DNA from: JBCBJZ01 sp038522635
GTDB lineage: Bacteria > Pseudomonadota > Alphaproteobacteria > Rhizobiales > Hyphomicrobiaceae
Assembly: GCA_038522635.1 (NCBI GenBank)
Contig: JBCBJZ010000102.1
Span: forward strand, 1 to 13,954
Length of the DNA: 13,954 nucleotides
Reading direction: 5' to 3'
The position numbers and the translations under genes were made by a program. Each line of letters opens with the position of its first letter. The first letter of the stretch is position 1. Below the pieces are notes generated by a model, which was given only the letters and a program-made list of their open reading frames with translations, did not search any database and had not been told where the DNA came from. Of the stretch, positions 6,759-13,826 are shown piece by piece.

Positions 6759-7982
6759 ATGGACAATTTCGCCTCGGCGGACGCATTTCTAGCTCATAGC
6801 GCGCCTGAACGCCCCGTTCTGGCCGTGCGCCCGCACGCCGCGGCCCGCGCCGCCCGCTGGTTCCTGGATCATTTTCCCGGCGAAGTCGCCTACGCCTACA
6901 AAGCCAACAGCTCGGTGTTTTTGCTCGGCGCTCTGTATGGGGCCGGCATCCGCCATTTCGACGTGGCCTCGATCCCGGAAATTGCTGACGCTGCGACGAT
7001 CCCCAAAGCGCGGTTGCACTTCATGCATCCGGTCAAATCGCGCGTGATGATCGCGGAAGCCTACCATCGCTACGGCGTGCGCTCGTTCGCGCTCGACAGC
7101 TTGGATGAACTCGAAAAGATCCTCACCGAGACCGGTCATGCGCGCGACCTCACGTTGTGGGTCCGCCTTGCCGTGCCCGCGATCGGCGCGAAAATGCCGC
7201 TCGACCGCAAGTACGGCGTGACGCCCGATCAGGCGCATGCGCTGGTGTTGGCCACACGCCGCGTCGCCCACGAACTTGGCATCACCTTCCACGTGGGCTC
7301 GCAGACCGAACAACCAAGCGCCTACGGCGTCGCGCTGGGCGCGGTGCAGCGGTTGATCATCGAAGCCGGCGTGGTCGTGGATCGGCTTGATGTGGGCGGA
7401 GGATTTCCCTCGCGCTACGCGGATGGCGAGCCTTCGCCGTTGCCCGCGTTCATGGATGCGATCCGCACCGGCCTTGCGAAAGTGTCGCTGCCCGAGCACT
7501 GCCGCGTGATGTGTGAGCCGGGCCGCGCGCTCGTCGCTGAAGCCGAAAGCCTGATCGTGCGCGTCGATGCCCGCCGCGGCGACGAACTGTTCATCAATGA
7601 CGGCAGCTACGGCACGCTGTTCGACGCAGCCCACATGGGCTGGCGCTTCCCGGTGCGCCTGGTGGGGCGCGCCGCGGCGCCGAACGCGCAGGCCCGCGCG
7701 TTCTCGTTCTGGGGTCCGACCTGTGACACGATCGACCATATGGCCGGCCCGTTCGTTCTGCCCGACGACATTGGCGAGGGTGACTACATCGAAATCGGCA
7801 TGATCGGCGCCTACGGGCGAGCGATCGCCAGCCGGTTCAACGGCTACGGTCACTATGACGAGGTGATCCTGCGCGACGAACCGATGTTCTCGCTCTATGG
7901 CGCTGCGTCGTCGCCCGCCGATGCAACCGTTGGCGAGGCGGCTGCGGTTGCGCGCGATGACGCGCTCGTTGCCGGCGCCTGA
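6759..7982 (+). CDS. Ornithine/lysine decarboxylase, PLP-dependent, alanine-racemase fold
   Basis: The 407-residue cytosolic enzyme removes CO2 from ornithine (or lysine), giving putrescine (or cadaverine). The eukaryote-type, group IV fold shows PLP Lys48 in YAYKAN, FDVAS at 67-71, His178 in FHVGSQ, the phosphate loop DVGGGFP (211-217), CEPGR (252-256), the catalytic Cys322-Asp323 pair in GPTCDTID contributed across the dimer, and Tyr352 in GAYG. Asp289 in SYGTLFDAAHM aligns, by eye, with the substrate-binding Asp of ornithine decarboxylases rather than the Glu seen in related arginine-specific enzymes. ATG 6759 is chosen for CGGAGGT 8 bases upstream; a TTG at 6663 would add 32 residues lying in the leader RNA. 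The agmatinase-family gene follows on the same strand with no terminator between, so the two form a putrescine operon. Confidence 0.92.
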   Translation: MDNFASADAFLAHSAPERPVLAVRPHAAARAARWFLDHFPGEVAYAYKANSSVFLLGALYGAGIRHFDVASIPEIADAATIPKARLHFMHPVKSRVMIAEAYHRYGVRSFALDSLDELEKILTETGHARDLTLWVRLAVPAIGAKMPLDRKYGVTPDQAHALVLATRRVAHELGITFHVGSQTEQPSAYGVALGAVQRLIIEAGVVVDRLDVGGGFPSRYADGEPSPLPAFMDAIRTGLAKVSLPEHCRVMCEPGRALVAEAESLIVRVDARRGDELFINDGSYGTLFDAAHMGWRFPVRLVGRAAAPNAQARAFSFWGPTCDTIDHMAGPFVLPDDIGEGDYIEIGMIGAYGRAIASRFNGYGHYDEVILRDEPMFSLYGAASSPADATVGEAAAVARDDALVAGA

Positions 7983-7993
7983 GGTGACGGGCC

Positions 7994-8089
7994 ATGGTCC
8001 CTTGGGCGCGGACGCTGGCGACGGCCGCGATGGCGATAGCAGTGCCGATGGCCCTGCGCCGCATGCGCAACGTGAAGCGGCCACGATGA
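7994..8089 (+). CDS. 31-residue ORF between decarboxylase and agmatinase, possible coupling peptide
   Basis: ATG 7994 has a near-ideal ribosome-binding site, GAGGTG at 7981-7986, 7 bases upstream, which overlaps the decarboxylase stop codon (TGAGGTGA). The frame ends with TGA at 8087-8089, overlapping the agmatinase ATG as ATGA, the classic translational-coupling arrangement. The product opens with MVPWARTLATAAMAIAVP: a short hydrophobic stretch (about 3-21) followed by an arginine/lysine-rich tail (RRMRNVKRPR). It could be a small membrane-associated peptide or simply a coupling ORF. The agmatinase itself has only a weak upstream purine stretch, which fits dependence on this ORF. It has no recognisable homologue. 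The competing reading, an N-terminal extension of the agmatinase through the same bases, would give a Gly/Asp-rich low-complexity sequence. Confidence 0.45.
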   Translation: MVPWARTLATAAMAIAVPMALRRMRNVKRPR

Positions 8090-9024
8090 AAGCAGATGCA
8101 TCAGGCCTGAACTTTCTGGCGCCCGAGCATGGCTTCCTCGAACCCGATCGTGCGGATGCGGCGAGCCCCGAGGCTGCGCGCGCGGTTGTCATCCCCTACG
8201 GCCTTGAAGCATCGGTCAGCTACGGCGCAGGCACCGCCAAGGGGCCGGCCGCGATCCTGGCAGCCTCCCACCAGCTTGAACTCTACGATGAAGAGTTCGG
8301 CTACGAGCCTTGCACCCAATACGGCGTGGCGACGCTCGACATCCCCGCGCCTGACGTTAGCGGTCCTGGCGGCCTGAAGGGCGCGATCGCAGCCCTGTCA
8401 ACCCATGTGGACGTGGTCGTGCGCAGCGGTGCTCTGCCGTTGGTGCTGGGGGGTGAGCACGCGTTGACGCCCGGTGCCATCGCCGCGCTTGCCGTGCGCT
8501 ACGAGGGGCTCGCGATCCTTCAGATCGACGCCCACGCGGATTTGCGCGATGGCTACCAGGGTGAGGCCTACTCCCATGCCAGTGCGATGCGCCGTGCCCT
8601 TGATGATGCACGCGTTTCGTTGGTGAGCGTCGGGATCCGCGCCATCTCGCAGGGTGAAATCGGCTTCCTTGAGGCCAACGCCGATCGGATCGCGGTGCAC
8701 TGGGCTAAGGACATGGCCACGTGGTCCATTGATGAGATCGTTGCCCCGCTTGCCGGCCGCCCGATCTACGTGACCCTCGATGTGGACGGGCTGGATGCTG
8801 CGATCATGCCTGCGACCGGAACGCCGGAACCGGGCGGTCTTGGCTTCTGGCAGACGTGTGAGATCATCCGCGCGGCGGCCCGGGTGGGCGAGATCGTCGG
8901 CGGTGACGTCGTGGAACTGGCGCCGATCCCGGGCTTGCACGCGTGCGATTTCACGGCCGCCAAGCTCGCCTACAAGATGCTCAGCTATGCGCTGATGCCG
9001 CGCTCGTCAGGCCCTGGCGTCTAG
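8086..9024 (+). CDS. speB: Agmatinase-family ureohydrolase
   Basis: The 312-residue arginase/agmatinase-fold enzyme hydrolyses a guanidino group to urea; agmatine to putrescine is the most likely reaction. The binuclear Mn ligands are all visible: His125 in GGEHALT, Asp148, His150 and Asp152 in QIDAHADLRD, and Asp232 and Asp234 in TLDVDGLD. The segment IMPATGTPEPGG (240-251) is typical of bacterial SpeB proteins, and SHAS at 163-166 fits the substrate loop. ATG 8086 gives a standard-length protein and overlaps the TGA of the 31-residue ORF; longer starts inside the decarboxylase are possible in frame but give unnatural sequence. It is cotranscribed with the decarboxylase. No arginine decarboxylase that would supply agmatine is in the window. 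A different guanidino substrate cannot be excluded. Confidence 0.88.
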   Translation: MKADASGLNFLAPEHGFLEPDRADAASPEAARAVVIPYGLEASVSYGAGTAKGPAAILAASHQLELYDEEFGYEPCTQYGVATLDIPAPDVSGPGGLKGAIAALSTHVDVVVRSGALPLVLGGEHALTPGAIAALAVRYEGLAILQIDAHADLRDGYQGEAYSHASAMRRALDDARVSLVSVGIRAISQGEIGFLEANADRIAVHWAKDMATWSIDEIVAPLAGRPIYVTLDVDGLDAAIMPATGTPEPGGLGFWQTCEIIRAAARVGEIVGGDVVELAPIPGLHACDFTAAKLAYKMLSYALMPRSSGPGV

Positions 9025-9115
9025 AGTCAGTTCGCTTCAACTTGAAGGGGAACTGATATCTAAGCTCTTGTTTTGCCGTTCATCTTTCGCTTCAGGCGAT
9101 TCCACCTGAAGCGGA
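9025..9115 (+). repeat. Two-hairpin intergenic repeat, copy B
   Basis: This is the second copy of the unit at 210-299, directly after the agmatinase stop and 9 bases before the end of the convergent ygiC-like gene. Hairpin 1: TCAGTTC (9027-9033) with GAACTGA (9050-9056), enclosing CTTCAA (9035-9040) with TTGAAG (9042-9047). Hairpin 2: CGCTTCAGG (9088-9096) with CCTGAAGCG (9105-9113). The hairpin arms and the TTCATCTTTCGC stretch match copy A, and paired substitutions keep both stems intact. Here it fills almost the whole gap between convergent genes, so it may act as a bidirectional terminator or 3'-end stabiliser. Confidence 0.8.
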
Positions 9116-9123
9116 GCACCGCC

Positions 9124-10302
9124 TCAATCCGCGATCACGTGCGGAATGAAATGCGCATCATCGGTGGTGATGAGGTTGCCGTCTTCGCGGATGCACATGC
9201 CGGCAGGTTCGCTCGCGACCATCCACACACCGCACATCGGCCGCCTGCCGGTAAAGTCCGGCAACGGATGGAACGCCTGCACAATCGAGCCTTCTTCACC
9301 GTAAGGACCCGTCATCGCCTTTTCATGGGCGATCGGATCGGCCGGCTGGCCTTGGTCCACAATCTCCACGTTCCACCCCTCACGCGAATAGATCGGCTTG
9401 CGCACGTAGCTGCCTTCCATATCGCGGGCGCGCGGATCATCGGCAAAGTAGCTCGCCAGCAGGTTCGGGTGGCCGGGGAAACGGTCCCACAGCAACGCCA
9501 TCAGGCCCTTGTTGGACAGGATGGACTTCCACGCCGGCTCGATCATCTGGCAACGGCTGCCAGCGATGTTGTCCGCGAAGTCTTCGCGCAGCAGCCATTC
9601 CCAGGGGTACAGCTTGAACAGCGTCGCGATCGGTTCATCATCGAGGTCGGTGAACTGGCCGGTGTTCGCAAGCCCGATCTCTTCCATCTCAAGCTTCTTG
9701 GTGGAAACGCCCGCCTGCTGTGCGCAGTCTTCCAGATACTCGATTGTGCCCCAGTCCTCTTCGCTTCCGCTCGCGCAGGCGAGGTGCAGCTTCCCCGTGA
9801 TCCCGAAATTGGCGAACGCCGCAATCAGCTTTTCATGCAGCGAGTTGAACTGATCGCCACCGGTTGGGATCAAGTTGCGTTCGCCGGCTTGCTCAAGCCA
9901 GATCCATTGGAAGATCGCCGTCTCGTAAAGCGACGTGGGTGTGTCTGCGTTGTACTCGTAAAGCTTCGCTGGCCCTTCGCCGTTGTAAGCAAAATCCATG
10001 CGGCCGTAGAGGTTGCGGTGCTGCTTTGCCCAACTGTCAGCCACGAGGTCCCAATGCGCCCGCGGGATCGCGAGCTTGGTCATCATCTCTTCGCTGCGCA
10101 ACGCCGCATCGACGATCTCGAAGCACATCTGCTCCAGCGTTTCGGCCGGGTCTTCCAGGTCGTTCTCGATTTGCGCCAGCGTGAAGCGGTAGTACGCGGA
10201 CTCGTTCCAGTAGGGGTCGTTCTCGGGCGAGTGAAACGTGAACCCATGCTCAAGCGCGGTCGCGCGCCAATCCTCACGGGGGGTGACGGGGATGCGATCC
10301 AT
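9124..10302 (-). CDS. ygiC: Glutathionylspermidine synthase-like ATP-grasp ligase (YgiC family)
   Basis: The 392-residue cytosolic protein of the GSP_synth family has an ATP-grasp fold and forms amide bonds. Visible motifs are RMDF at 101-104, YEYNADTPTSL at 115-125 (Glu116, Asn118 and Asp120 as probable Mg/ATP ligands), EPAWKSILSNKGLMALLW at 255-272, and YVRKPIYSREG at 299-309. Its length matches YgiC/YjfC; it lacks the N-terminal amidase domain of E. coli Gss. ATG 10302 follows TGGAG by about 9 bases. The gene encoding a YgiB-like lipoprotein lies upstream on the same strand (164-base gap), the same order as E. coli ygiB-ygiC. As I recall, E. coli YgiC and YjfC were reported not to make glutathionylspermidine, so the substrate here is open. 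The convergent neighbour is a polyamine operon, which makes a polyamine substrate attractive but unproven. Confidence 0.88.
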   Translation of the reverse strand: MDRIPVTPREDWRATALEHGFTFHSPENDPYWNESAYYRFTLAQIENDLEDPAETLEQMCFEIVDAALRSEEMMTKLAIPRAHWDLVADSWAKQHRNLYGRMDFAYNGEGPAKLYEYNADTPTSLYETAIFQWIWLEQAGERNLIPTGGDQFNSLHEKLIAAFANFGITGKLHLACASGSEEDWGTIEYLEDCAQQAGVSTKKLEMEEIGLANTGQFTDLDDEPIATLFKLYPWEWLLREDFADNIAGSRCQMIEPAWKSILSNKGLMALLWDRFPGHPNLLASYFADDPRARDMEGSYVRKPIYSREGWNVEIVDQGQPADPIAHEKAMTGPYGEEGSIVQAFHPLPDFTGRRPMCGVWMVASEPAGMCIREDGNLITTDDAHFIPHVIAD

Positions 10303-10466
10303 GGTGCGGACTCCAGGGGGTTGCGGCAACCGGCGAGCGCAAGCGGTGGCATGGCCGAAGCCGCGCGGCAGCCTGAGCCGATGTGACGGGCAGAGGCGTT
10401 AACGCTACCACGTTCGCTGGTCGCGCGGGCGAGGAGGCGGACCGCGGGGTTGCGAAACCCTGGAGA

Positions 10467-10988
10467 TCAGCCTGACGCGCGTGAGCCGGTGCGGCGTGCC
10501 GTCGATCCAAAGCCGCCGCGACGCTCGCTGTATAGGCGGTTGCGCGGCTTTGCACCGGCCGCCTTCGCGACCTTCACGTTGCCGCTGCGGGCAGGCACGA
10601 GGCGATTGCTGGCGGTGCGAAACGCCTGTGGTGTGGCCGCGTTACGGTAGAGCGGCTGGGAGGCGACGCCAGCGCGCGAGAACATGAAGGCGGCGACCAG
10701 AGGCCGGTAGGAGGTGCGCTTGCCGTCGTAGGGCGCTTCCTCGCACTGTTCGGCGCCGACCTCGGCCTCGCAATCGTCGTGGCTCTTGTAGCGCGGGGAA
10801 ACAAGATCATGCTCGCTGACCGCGTAGGCATAAGCGTCGGCGCAGGCGTCAGGCGTGTGGCTTTTCGATGCGACGCACTCATCGACCGATTTGAAGATCG
10901 ATGCTTGCACCTCTTCACGCTTGCACGCGGTGAGCGCGAGCGTGCTGACGCCCATCGTGACGAGCGCAATTTTTGCAGAGCGTTTCAT
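10467..10988 (-). CDS. ygiB: DUF1190 lipoprotein, YgiB-like
   Basis: The 173-residue lipoprotein has an N-terminal signal with a lipobox LTAC (Cys22). Residues about 24-80 (IFKSVDECVASKS, ACADAYAYA, SPRYKSHDDCEAEVGAEQCEEAP) follow the YgiB pattern of paired Asp/Glu-Cys segments with Cys38, Cys49, Cys73 and Cys81. The C-terminus ends in a Gly/Arg/Ser-rich tail with RGGFGSTA, which matches RGGFGES of E. coli YgiB. The middle (SYRPLVAAFMFSRAG) is the usual short hydrophobic stretch. ATG 10988 has GGGGAG about 9 bases upstream. The function of DUF1190 is unknown; its conserved linkage to ygiC, seen here too, suggests a joint envelope-related role. The 164-base gap to ygiC has only a weak 5-bp hairpin (10447-10460), so cotranscription is likely. 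Confidence 0.85.
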   Translation of the reverse strand: MKRSAKIALVTMGVSTLALTACKREEVQASIFKSVDECVASKSHTPDACADAYAYAVSEHDLVSPRYKSHDDCEAEVGAEQCEEAPYDGKRTSYRPLVAAFMFSRAGVASQPLYRNAATPQAFRTASNRLVPARSGNVKVAKAAGAKPRNRLYSERRGGFGSTARRTGSRASG

Positions 10989-11284
10989 CGACGCGAACTC
11001 CCCGAAACCCTATCGACGTCCATCTCCTGACGACACGATGAACGATAAGGCGGGAAGGTTGGGAAACGGTTACGCCCGCGCGCGAAGGTTGTTCACGTCA
11101 ACGCTTCGTTCACACATCAACGCGGTGGTCAGCGCAACGGCAACAGCATCCGCGTCCTGCCGTGTGGAACGTGCCGCGTCTTGCTGCATCAGCGCTCGTG
11201 CGCGCATGGTGAGCGTGTTACGTGCCGCGCAGGCGCCAACCGGCCGCCGGGCCACCTTCATGATGCAGCGCGCAGGAGCCGACC
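10989..11284. other. Divergent intergenic region between ygiB and the LysE-type gene
   Basis: This 296-base gap must contain promoters for both outward-facing genes. I see no convincing -35/-10 pair. Open frames in it (for example 11261-11070 on the minus strand, 63 codons) lack a ribosome-binding site and recognisable protein features, so I leave them uncalled. AGGAG at 11274-11278 belongs to the plus-strand transporter gene. Confidence 0.4.
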
Positions 11285-11956
11285 ATCACCACGCTCACGA
11301 TTTTGGCGACCATTGCCATCACGCATCTGCTCGCCGTCATGAGCCCGGGGCAAAGCTTCCTGCTGATCGCGCGTCTGTCGATGGGGCACGGGCGGCGCGC
11401 TGCGGTCGCAGCGGCCCTTGGGATGGGGCTTGGCGCAACGCTTTGGGCTGCGGCTGCGCTGTTCGGTCTGGCGGTGGTGTTCGCGCAGGCCGCCTGGCTT
11501 TATGCGGCGGCAAAGGTGATCGGTGGGCTCTTTCTGGTGGGGCTGGCGATCATCGTATGGCGGCAGGCGTCGGAACCGGTTGCGATGGAGGCGCAGGTGG
11601 CGTCGCGCACGGCATCGGAGAGCGGACCTGACCATCCCCTTCGGCAGTTCAGCCGCCTTGTGGCACTTGGCATGGTGACACAGCTTGCGAACCCCAAGGT
11701 GGTGCTTTTTTTCGCGTCGATCTTCGTCGCGCTGCTGCCAACCGCCATGCCCGCCTGGATGGTGATCAGCGTGCTTGCGCTGATCGCGATCGTCGATGGC
11801 GGTTGGTACGTGCTCGTCGCGCTGGCGTTATCGAAACCCGGGGCCCGCAGCCTCTACGCCCGCTGGAAGGTGTTGTTCGATCGCGCCACGGCCGTTTTGC
11901 TCGGTGGTTTGGGCGCGCGGCTTCTCACCGATTCCTTCTGGCGCCAGGCTCCCTAA
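11285..11956 (+). CDS. LysE/RhtB-type amino acid exporter
   Basis: The protein is an inner-membrane exporter of the LysE family, about 223 residues with six hydrophobic segments: near 1-21, 40-65, 71-92, 130-155, 160-187 and 195-218. The opening LLAVMSPGQSFLLIARLS corresponds to the family's SPGPNFL motif, and TQLANPKVVLFFASIF carries the conserved NPK before the fourth helix. Substrates of the family are amino acids or their derivatives; this one cannot be assigned. The start is unclear: TGA at 11261 closes the frame upstream and there is no ATG or GTG before the first helix. AGGAG (11274-11278) points to ATC at 11285, which gives a normal N-terminus (TTLTILATIAITHL); TTG at 11303 would shorten the first helix and sits 24 bases from the AGGAG. 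A sequencing error in an ATG is also possible. Confidence 0.8.
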   Translation: MTTLTILATIAITHLLAVMSPGQSFLLIARLSMGHGRRAAVAAALGMGLGATLWAAAALFGLAVVFAQAAWLYAAAKVIGGLFLVGLAIIVWRQASEPVAMEAQVASRTASESGPDHPLRQFSRLVALGMVTQLANPKVVLFFASIFVALLPTAMPAWMVISVLALIAIVDGGWYVLVALALSKPGARSLYARWKVLFDRATAVLLGGLGARLLTDSFWRQAP

Positions 11957-12128
11957 CGGCAAGATCAACCGGATCGCCGACCCTCGCACCGTGCCGCACA
12001 CCTGTTTTTCCTTGCCCCCACAGGGCGCTTAACGCTACGCCAAACGCCGGCTCGCGGCCTCGCTCTTCTCCCATGTGCACGTCGCGCCGATCCCATCACA
12101 ACCAGGACGCTTGAGAGGACCGTGACCG
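11957..12128 (+). other. Leader region of ilvC, no clear element
   Basis: The 172 bases between the transporter stop and ilvC hold the ribosome-binding site GAGAGGA (12112-12118), 10 bases before the start. I looked for an attenuator with a run of branched-chain amino acid codons and for a strong hairpin with a T-run, and found neither. Confidence 0.35.
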
Positions 12129-13148
12129 ATGCGTGTGTATTATGACCGTGACGCCGATGTGAATTTGATCAAAGGCAAGAAGGTGTGCGTGGTTGGCTTT
12201 GGCAGCCAGGGTCATGCGCACGCGATGAACCTGAAAGATTCAGGCGTCGACGACGTGGTGATCGCGCTGCGGCCGGGTTCGGCGAGCGCTCAAAAGGCCG
12301 AAAGCGCCGGCTTCAAGGTCATGACCGTCGCCGATGCGGCCTCGTGGGCCGACATGATGATGATGGCGGCACCCGATGAGCTGCAGGCCGACATCTGGAA
12401 GGACCACATCGCCGACAACATCAAAGATGGCGCGGCGATCGCCTTTGCCCACGGGCTCAACGTGCACTTCAATTTGATCGAAGCGCAGCCGAGTATCGAT
12501 GTGGTGATGATCGCGCCGAAGGGCCCAGGCCATACGGTGCGTTCGGAATACCAGCGCGGCGGTGGTGTGCCCTGCCTGATCGCGATCGACCAGGACTCAT
12601 CAGGCAACGCGCATGATCTTGCCTTGTCCTACGCGTGTGCGCTGGGCGGCGGGCGTTCGGGCGTGATTGAGACGACCTTCAAGGAAGAGTGCGAGACCGA
12701 CCTGTTCGGTGAGCAGGTGGTGCTGTGCGGTGGCCTCGTGGAGCTGATCCGTGCCGGCTTTGAGACGCTGGTTGAGGCGGGCTATGCGCCGGAGATGGCG
12801 TATTTTGAGTGCCTGCACGAGGTCAAGCTGATCGTCGACCTGATCTACGAAGGCGGCATCGCCAACATGAACTACTCGATCTCGAACACGGCTGAGTTCG
12901 GCGAGTACGTGTCGGGTCCGCGGATCATCACGGATGAAACGCGCGCTGAAATGCGCCGTGTGCTCCATGACATCCAGTCCGGCAAGTTCACGTCGGAGTG
13001 GATCCGCGAGTGCAAGTCGGGCCAGGCGATGTTCAAGGGCACGCGCCGCATGAACGATGCCCATCAGATCGAAGAAGTCGGCGAGAAGCTGCGCGCGATG
13101 ATGCCGTGGATCAAGGCCGGCGCGCTTGTCGATAAAGCCAAGAACTGA
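12129..13148 (+). CDS. ilvC: Ketol-acid reductoisomerase (NADP+), class I
   Basis: The 339-residue cytosolic enzyme converts acetolactate or acetohydroxybutyrate to the dihydroxy acids of valine, leucine and isoleucine synthesis. The N-terminal Rossmann domain has VVGFGSQGHAHAMNL (21-35) and the cofactor-specificity loop ALRPGSAS (46-53), whose Arg and Ser residues fit NADPH. His108 and Lys131 lie in FAHGLN and APKGPGHTVR. The knotted helical domain supplies Asp191 and Glu195 (TDLFGEQ), Glu227 and Glu231 (FECLHEVKL) as Mg ligands, and Ser252 (NYSISNTAEFG). The length is that of class I short forms. No ilvB, ilvH or ilvD is adjacent; the acetolactate synthase-like enzyme at 1942-3591 is not in this operon. 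The gene ends in a strong terminator and appears monocistronic. Confidence 0.97.
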   Translation: MRVYYDRDADVNLIKGKKVCVVGFGSQGHAHAMNLKDSGVDDVVIALRPGSASAQKAESAGFKVMTVADAASWADMMMMAAPDELQADIWKDHIADNIKDGAAIAFAHGLNVHFNLIEAQPSIDVVMIAPKGPGHTVRSEYQRGGGVPCLIAIDQDSSGNAHDLALSYACALGGGRSGVIETTFKEECETDLFGEQVVLCGGLVELIRAGFETLVEAGYAPEMAYFECLHEVKLIVDLIYEGGIANMNYSISNTAEFGEYVSGPRIITDETRAEMRRVLHDIQSGKFTSEWIRECKSGQAMFKGTRRMNDAHQIEEVGEKLRAMMPWIKAGALVDKAKN

Positions 13149-13170
13149 CGCTGGCTCGACGCCCAACGAA

Positions 13171-13210
13171 AAAGGCGCACGCCCCTTAGGAGCGTGCGCC
13201 TTTGTTGTTT
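13171..13210. terminator. Strong rho-independent terminator after ilvC, bidirectional
   Basis: A perfect 12-bp stem, AAAGGCGCACGC (13171-13182) with GCGTGCGCCTTT (13192-13203), has a 9-base loop and is followed by TTTGTTGTTT. It lies 22 bases after the ilvC stop. The upstream AAC-GAAAAA stretch supplies the T-run for the opposite strand, so it can also stop transcription of the convergent TPR gene. Confidence 0.92.
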
Positions 13211-13219
13211 CCGCGGGAT

Positions 13220-13288
13220 CTGATGATCAGTTACGCGACCTTAGCATTTGTGTTTCGCTCAAGGCCTCATCGTCCTGATCAAATCAGG
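13220..13288. other. Two small related palindromes at the 3' end of the TPR gene
   Basis: CTGAT-G-ATCAG (13220-13230) and CCTGAT-CAA-ATCAGG (13274-13288) share the same arms. The second overlaps the stop codon of the minus-strand TPR gene. They might add to transcription termination or mRNA-end stability on the minus strand, but neither has a T-run. Confidence 0.3.
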
Positions 13289-13826
13289 CCTCAGCTTTTG
13301 CGATCTCTTTCTTCAACAGATCGTATTCGGCGCAAGAGGTGCCGCAGCGCTTTGCGATCTCCGCCAACTGGGCTTTCGCGCCAGCCAAATCACCCTTTTG
13401 GATGAACGCTTCACCCATGTAGGCGCGGGCGAGCGTGTAGTTCGGCGCCGTTTTGATGACCTTGTTGTAGAAGACCAGCGCACCGTCGACGTCGCCCAGC
13501 TTACGCATGGAGAAGCCGATGTAGTTGTTGATCAGCGGGTCATTTTTGTTTTCGGCCGTGTGCAGGAAGTCGAGCGCGGCCTGATATTGCTTCTGCTTGG
13601 CCAACGTGTAGCCAACGAAATAGATCTCTTTATCGCTCAGCGAAGCCCGACGCTTACAGCGCTTCCATTTTTTGGAACCACGGCGGAATTTACTGCACTT
13701 GCGTGAGGGCTTCGGCGATGAGCCGACGGCTTCTGCACCGTGGTTGGCGACGATTGCGCCACCGAACGACAGCCCACCGGCGGCAACCGCAACCACAAGC
13801 AGTCGGGAGAGCCATGCTGGCTTCAT
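13284..13826 (-). CDS. Secreted tetratricopeptide-repeat protein, function unknown
   Basis: The 180-residue protein has a signal peptide at about 1-33 (hydrophobic LLVVAVAAGGLSFGGAIVA, cleavage likely near AEA). A strongly basic linker follows (38-60, many Lys/Arg with Cys44 and Cys57), then about three TPR units (near 67-95, 99-132 and 133-163; for example YVGYTLAKQ-like, NYIGFSMRKLGDVDGALVFY and ARAYMGEAFIQKGDLAGAKAQL). The end, CGTSCAEYDLL (Cys161 and Cys165), is common in short secreted alphaproteobacterial TPR proteins. ATG 13826 is chosen for GGAGG 8 bases upstream; the open frame to 13931 adds unlikely sequence. It is probably a periplasmic scaffold for protein contacts. The basic linker and two cysteine pairs (possible disulfides) are its unusual parts. 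It converges with ilvC. Confidence 0.85.
   Translation of the reverse strand: MKPAWLSRLLVVAVAAGGLSFGGAIVANHGAEAVGSSPKPSRKCSKFRRGSKKWKRCKRRASLSDKEIYFVGYTLAKQKQYQAALDFLHTAENKNDPLINNYIGFSMRKLGDVDGALVFYNKVIKTAPNYTLARAYMGEAFIQKGDLAGAKAQLAEIAKRCGTSCAEYDLLKKEIAKAEA

Noticed and set aside
9073..10386. Long plus-strand ORF opposite ygiC
   Set aside because: It is the antisense shadow of a clearly recognisable GSP_synth-family gene and has no protein-like features of its own.
10986..11024. 12-codon minus-strand ORF whose TGA overlaps the ygiB ATG
   Set aside because: AGGAG touches its ATG with no spacing, and ygiB has its own well-placed GGGGAG, so the overlap looks accidental.
11070..11261. 63-codon minus-strand ORF between ygiB and the exporter gene
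   Set aside because: No Shine-Dalgarno sequence, no recognisable motif, and composition expected of a GC-rich antisense frame.
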